Below are positions 60,001-64,000 of a DNA stretch of 64,000 bases, in pieces. Positions within the stretch are counted from its first letter, which is position 1. Each line of letters begins with the position of its first letter. The stretch lies in NCBI GenBank assembly GCA_963920525.1, contig OY986437.1, forward strand, positions 198,061,511 to 198,125,510. The letters run 5' to 3'. This stretch comes from Dichetophora obliterata. Its lineage: Eukaryota > Arthropoda > Insecta > Diptera > Sciomyzidae. The notes below the pieces were generated by a model. The model ran no database searches and had not been told where the DNA came from. It saw nothing but the letters and a program-made list of their open reading frames with translations. Both the position numbers and the translations under genes were made by a program.

Positions 60001-60400
60001 GCTGTTTTTAATATATTTCATTAAAATTTTTTTTGTTAAAAAGTTTAATATATTGAGCCCCAGTGACGCATTGAGCCCCACCATAATTTTTATATTGTTG
60101 AAAAGGTAATTTTGCTAGCTTTAAGATTAAGTAAATATAAAAATTATTTTTAATTTTTAAAATATGTTTTTCCCTTCTTTGAATTGAATTAGCTCACCGC
60201 AAACGATGGAACCACCAACAACAAAAATTTCTCAAAATTTTTTGGATGAAAGTTCGTTCAATTACCTTTCTAACTGTAGCGTACAAATAAAATTCAACAT
60301 GTTTTTCATTATTCCAGAAATTAAAAAACATTTAATAAAGGAGTGTATGTTAAAATGTTTAGATAAATGACTCTCGAGTAACACCGGGTATATCAGCTAG
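60001..60400 (+). mobile_element. Helitron 3' end
   Basis: The sequence ends AACACCGGGTATATCAGCTAG at 60400 directly before a T, the same 3' signature (ACnCCGGGT...AGCTAG) as the Helitron ending at 10509. Its 5' end is uncertain. The start-like motif at 49829 is a candidate, which would imply later insertion of copy C and the hAT. Confidence 0.6.
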
Positions 60401-60401
60401 T

Positions 60402-60740
60402 ATTTAAATGTTTAAGCTCTGTTACGATGCTCCTATTTGTTTTTCCAGCCATATAAAAAGCAATAACACCGTTGCGACTCAACTCCATGCTTAATAACTT
60501 TTGATTGATTTGACATGTGCCAAAATGCTTTTTAACTTTTTTCGTTGTCATATCAGGCAACAAGTACACAGTGTGCCAAAACCATAAATAAACAAGCACA
60601 TTCAAACTTCATAGAAATTCTTTAAGAAGGACATGTTGAGAGTCCCTCGCAATTAAATTGACCTCTCAATATCGTCACATTTTTTTCAACTTATTTTTAA
60701 AGTTAAAGTGTTCGAATTTTGTTGTGCCGACATTAATTGC
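60402..60740 (-). pseudogene. Tc1-like element 5' end with transposase start
   Basis: On the minus strand a short frame reads LSMELSRNGVIAFYMAGKTN followed by RSIVTELKHLN, which is the first helix-turn-helix of Tc1-type transposases (E-L-S-x-x-x-R-G-x-I-x-x-x-x-x-x-G-x-S-x-R-x-I-A). Upstream of it lies about 240 bp of noncoding terminal repeat. The fragment stops at the Helitron end at 60400. The catalytic domain is absent. Confidence 0.6.
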
Positions 60741-61067
60741 ATTTTTACAGCCATTTGGCTTATTGCAAAAAAAAAAAAATTTGACGTAAACTATAAAATA
60801 TAAAATGAAGCGTGCAGCCAAGCAATTTATTGTCCTTTTTTTAACTTAAAAAAATGGTGTTTCTATAAATTTTAACTAAATAATATTCCATTAATGCCAT
60901 TTGCATTTTCACAAAAATTAATTGCACGTGAATATGCTTTTCCTTTAAACTTAAGAACAACGAAATCGGTTAAGATTTGTTAAATGACGGCAGTTTTTTA
61001 ACGTTTTTTTTTGTCAAAAACTGATTCCTATGTAATTAATGTTTGCTACCATACAAACGCTCCTATT
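60741..61067. other. Spacer between Tc1-like end and nested element
   Basis: AT-rich, no gene. It lies between the two head-to-head Tc1-like ends. Confidence 0.5.
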
Positions 61068-62121
61068 CACGGTTGCCACCTTTGTGGGAAAAATCCCATT
61101 TGTGGTTATTTTTAATTACCGTGGGAAATGGGAATTCCCATGGGAGTTTTTAATTGAGTGTGGTTTTTTTAATTCACGTGGGATTTTTTTGTTTTGTGGG
61201 AATTTTTTTTTGTTTTGAAGGATTTATTTTTATTTTGCAGTTAAAATATGTATAAAAGTATGCATAAAAGTGTAAATTTTTCATATTTTGATCATTGTCA
61301 AAATCGTCTCAACCTATATGATTTTCGCAACAAATTCATTAACTTTGGCTTGGCGGGAAGTTCTTTCACTCTTGAAATAATAACATGCATTGAGAAAATA
61401 TGTTTCAGTGAATTTTTTTTATTTTTTATCAATATATAAAATGATAAAATTGATTTGTAATGGGCCCTTATTACGAGTTGCTTTCGATGTAATCTTCGCT
61501 GGTTATCGATCAACGAGTATCGAACTGTCGAAATGTTCATTGTTCATCGAATTTTCAGTCGATAAGAATTTTGTTTTTGATGCGGTGCGTGCTGAGCAAT
61601 AATTGTTAAAAAGAAGAATTTTGTGATTGTGTTTTGCTTTTTAAAGACTAAAAACTAATTTGGAACTCTTTTTGTAAACTTTATACAAGCTTAAGGTGGA
61701 TTAAATAAATATTTTTTATTGAATATTATTACTAAAAGATTAAATAAAACACAGACGATGAAAGACGACGTTCTTTTGTTTAGTCAAATTAGTTAAAATT
61801 TTTTGTTTCATTTTTGACAATTTGTTATGTCTGTGTTATTTACTGTGGTAATTTTTAATAGAAGAGAGATTTTTTGTGGTTTTTTTTAATACAAATGGGA
61901 TTTATCGTGGTTTTTTAAATGCAAATGGGATTTTTCGTGGTTTTTTTTTATTTTCGTGGGATTTTCGTGGTTGTTTTAAATGTCCGTGGGATTTTTTGTG
62001 GTTTTTTTAATTACGATGGGTTTTTTTTTCAATTTTATACCATGAGAATTTTCGTGGTTATTTTATTTTTGCTATTGTGGGAAATAGGTTTTTTTCGTGG
62101 GAATTTGAGGAGGCAACCGTG
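61068..62121. mobile_element. 1054 bp element with 8 bp duplication and G-rich subterminal repeats
   Basis: The ends are CACGGTTGCC and GGCAACCGTG. CTCCTATT occurs on both sides (61060-61067, 62122-62129). The 8 bp duplication fits hAT or P. Both subterminal zones hold direct repeats of about 30 bp built on GTGGGATTTTT and CGTGGTTTTTTTAA (61085-61215 and 61860-62110), all with the G-rich strand on top. The centre (61440-61600) is noncoding as far as I can see. Confidence 0.8.
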
Positions 62122-62207
62122 CTCCTATTTCATCTAATCTTTTTAAATAGCCTTATTTTATGTCAAATTTTATTGAAAAAAAACTAATTTTATTTTTCAT
62201 TTCCAAC

Positions 62208-62377
62208 ACACAACAAAATTCGAACACTTCAACTTTAAAATAAGTTGAAAAAAATTGTGAAAACCTTGAGAGGTCAAATTAAGTGCAATGGACTCTCAAT
62301 ATATCCTTCTTTAAGAATTTCTATAAAGTTTGGATGTGCTTGTTTATTTATGGTTTTGGCACACTGTTTTACAGTTC
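62208..62377 (+). repeat. Tc1-like terminal repeat, inverted copy
   Basis: Read on the plus strand this matches the minus strand of 60568-60735: AAAATTCGAACACTTCAACT, AGAATTTCTATAAAGTTTG, TTGTTTATTTATGGTTTTGG and GCACACTG. Similarity ends after CACACTGT. The two copies face away from each other, so this is a head-to-head pair, not one ordinary element. Confidence 0.7.
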
Positions 62378-62678
62378 AAGAAAAATAATATAGTTATCAA
62401 ATTATTAACTCGGCTTTTTTTTTGAGCGCGAGTGTATGTCAAATTGCAAGTTTTTATTTCAAGCGATTTGGTAGATATAATGAGTTTTGGTCATGGGACT
62501 ACAGCCCTGTAAATTGGATCATTTTAATTATGCTAAATACAGCCTTAAGTGGCCAATACTGCAAAGAATATGTTATATCTCCTCATAAATAAATATTGCG
62601 TATTGATTGTGCATTACTCTCACTCATTGCTTGGGGATATTTTATTTAATTTATTTAATTTAATTATCATGTTCACAT
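62378..62678. other. Spacer, no gene seen
   Basis: AT-rich, only chance frames. Confidence 0.5.
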
Positions 62679-62885
62679 ATAAGACAAAGTCTTTAAAATG
62701 CAGTAAGAAATCAAAGAATAACAACAAGTTATAACCAATAAATAAATAAAAAAAATTTTAAGTTACTTATTTTTATACTTTGTCTTATAGTTATAAGACA
62801 AAGTCTTTAAAATGCAGTAAGAAATCAAAGAATAACAACAAGTTATTACCAACAAATAAATAAAAAAAATTTTAAGTTACTTATT
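62679..62885. repeat. Tandem duplication, 114 bp period
   Basis: ATAAGACAAAGTCTTTAAAA (62679) and about 95 bp after it recur at 62793 with few changes. Each copy ends in AAATAAATAAA followed by AAAATTTTAAGTTAC. The AGACAAAGTCTT and terminal AAAT run resemble the 3' end of non-LTR copy B, so it may be a retroposon tail fragment. Confidence 0.8.
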
Positions 62886-63130
62886 TTAAATTAAAAAAAA
62901 AATTGTAAGCAGCGACTAAATTTAACTTTAAATTTTAAATTTTAAATTTAAGTTATAATCAACAAACAAATGCATTTGACTCAAGAAATTCAATTTAGTT
63001 ATACGCTTAAATTTTAAGAATAAATTATAATTGAATTTAATTTAGACTTATGTATGAATTCCTTTTAAGAAACTTTACCAAATAATGAAGAAGAAAACAT
63101 TAATAAAATAGAAAATAGACGAAAGATAGT
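62886..63130. other. Copy D 3' UTR or spacer
   Basis: AT-rich. On the minus strand this follows the end of copy D ORF2. No AAAT tail in the expected orientation was found. Confidence 0.45.
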
Positions 63131-63945
63131 ATCAAGAAAAGTGTTGGAATATTGCATGCTTAAAGTTGTGCTTATTTCAGATACTTTTGAATCTTGAAGG
63201 TAGCGAATTCCACATTCTGATAGCGTTCACAAAAAAGAGTCTGTTGGAGTTCAAAAAATTGTATACAGGGATTATAAGGTTCATATTTCTGGTCGATCTA
63301 CAAAACTGTAACTTATTGAATAAGTAATTAGGAGTTTGTGTTTAAATAAAGTTATGCAAAAAAATACAGTTTCTAGCATCCAAATAATTGAAAATATTGC
63401 AACCAAGTACTCGATTGCTCAAATGACTTATACGGTCAAACTTTTTAAGTCCAATAAACGTATCTGACAGCATTATTAAATACAAGTTGTAACTTAAGAT
63501 TTGACCTAGAATCAAGCTTACTGTATACAACTTCTGAGTAGGAAATTATTGGCACTATGAGTTGAAACACTAGCTTTCTTCTAGTCTCAACATGCACAAA
63601 TGATGCAGTTCTCCTCAGGTTCCGTAGGTTATAGTAAACTTTACAAACAACAGAGTTTATATGATCTTCACAGGAAAGTGAGGAGTTAATATAGTAACCG
63701 AGATTTTTAACTTTACCTATAAATTTCAAGTCGATTCCATTCAGAAAAATGACTGGTATTTCAGAGAAAGAGTATCTAGACTTAAAAATCGGCAGAACAA
63801 ATGATTTAAGAGGGTCAAGATTAAGCTGATTAGCTTTAGCCTAATCTACTATTTTACTCATGTCTTCATTTACCTCAATACATAAATCATCAATAAGATC
63901 AATTGGTTTGGACAAGTACAGCTAAAGATCATCAGCATATGCATT
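63131..63945 (-). pseudogene. Non-LTR retrotransposon copy D, 3' half of ORF2
   Basis: Reading the minus strand from about 63945 gives NAYADD (YADD at 63939-63928), then a stop, LYLSKPIDLIDDL, LKFIGKVKNLGYYINSSLSC and RRKLVFQLIVPIISYSEVVY. After a frameshift near 63450 come GLKKFDRISHLSNRVLGCN and FLHNFI. Past another stop, RLFFVNAIRMWNSLPS and a final stop at 63131-63133 follow. It aligns with copy C, including the C-terminal segment copy B has lost. The RT upstream of YADD is missing, so the break is either 5' truncation or a later insertion at about 63945. Confidence 0.85.
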
Positions 63946-64000
63946 AGGGCGGGTCAATTTGTATGGACGAATTTTTTGGAGGTCTGGCTCAGCGAAATTC

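Overview
The window looks like gene-poor, AT-rich euchromatin or pericentric DNA from an insect, most likely a higher fly (Diptera). I base that on intron style, the mix of transposable elements (mariner, hobo-like, P-like, Helitron, Jockey- and CR1-like retroposons) and very AT-rich spacers. The species is inference. There are no bacterial features, CRISPR arrays, rRNA genes or canonical tRNA genes.

Only one ordinary cellular gene is visible: a four-exon gene on the minus strand between 23985 and 17362. It encodes a predicted 121-residue protein. I assembled it by hand from start codon, splice sites and frame continuity; its family is not recognised. Its introns carry MITEs and decayed coding fragments, and a TTAA-flanked MITE sits just upstream.

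Layout. 1-5.4 kb: relics of piggyBac and Jockey plus a 1.3 kb non-autonomous hAT. 5.5-16.3 kb: a nested stack. A Harbinger-like element with a TTA target duplication holds a P-like element, a 283 bp MITE and a hobo-like hAT, and the hobo-like element holds a Helitron. A second Helitron abuts the stack. 17.4-24.0 kb: the host gene. 26.1-28.4 kb: a MITE, a dead mariner and a hAT C-terminal relic. 32.65-34.29 kb: 273 almost perfect copies of a GGTTAT hexamer. 37.8-39.15 kb: a degenerate minisatellite of about 17 bp units. 43.6-53.5 kb: three related non-LTR retrotransposon copies, one inserted inside another, ending in a 378 bp AAAT array. 55.75-59.08 kb: a structurally complete Buster-type hAT with an open 652-residue transposase, carrying its own TTAA-flanked MITE. 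60.4-62.4 kb: Tc1-like fragments head to head around a 1 kb element with 8 bp duplications. 63.1-63.95 kb: the 3' half of a fourth related non-LTR copy on the minus strand.

Nearly every other open reading frame longer than 60 codons is a chance frame or a low-complexity artefact. The hAT is the only transposon with an uninterrupted transposase. All retrotransposon copies have frameshifts, stops, truncations or loss of essential RT parts. I saw no convincing new multi-gene system. The most interesting items are the unidentified spliced gene, the nearly intact hAT, the homogeneous hexamer array and the nested stack with its readable target duplications.
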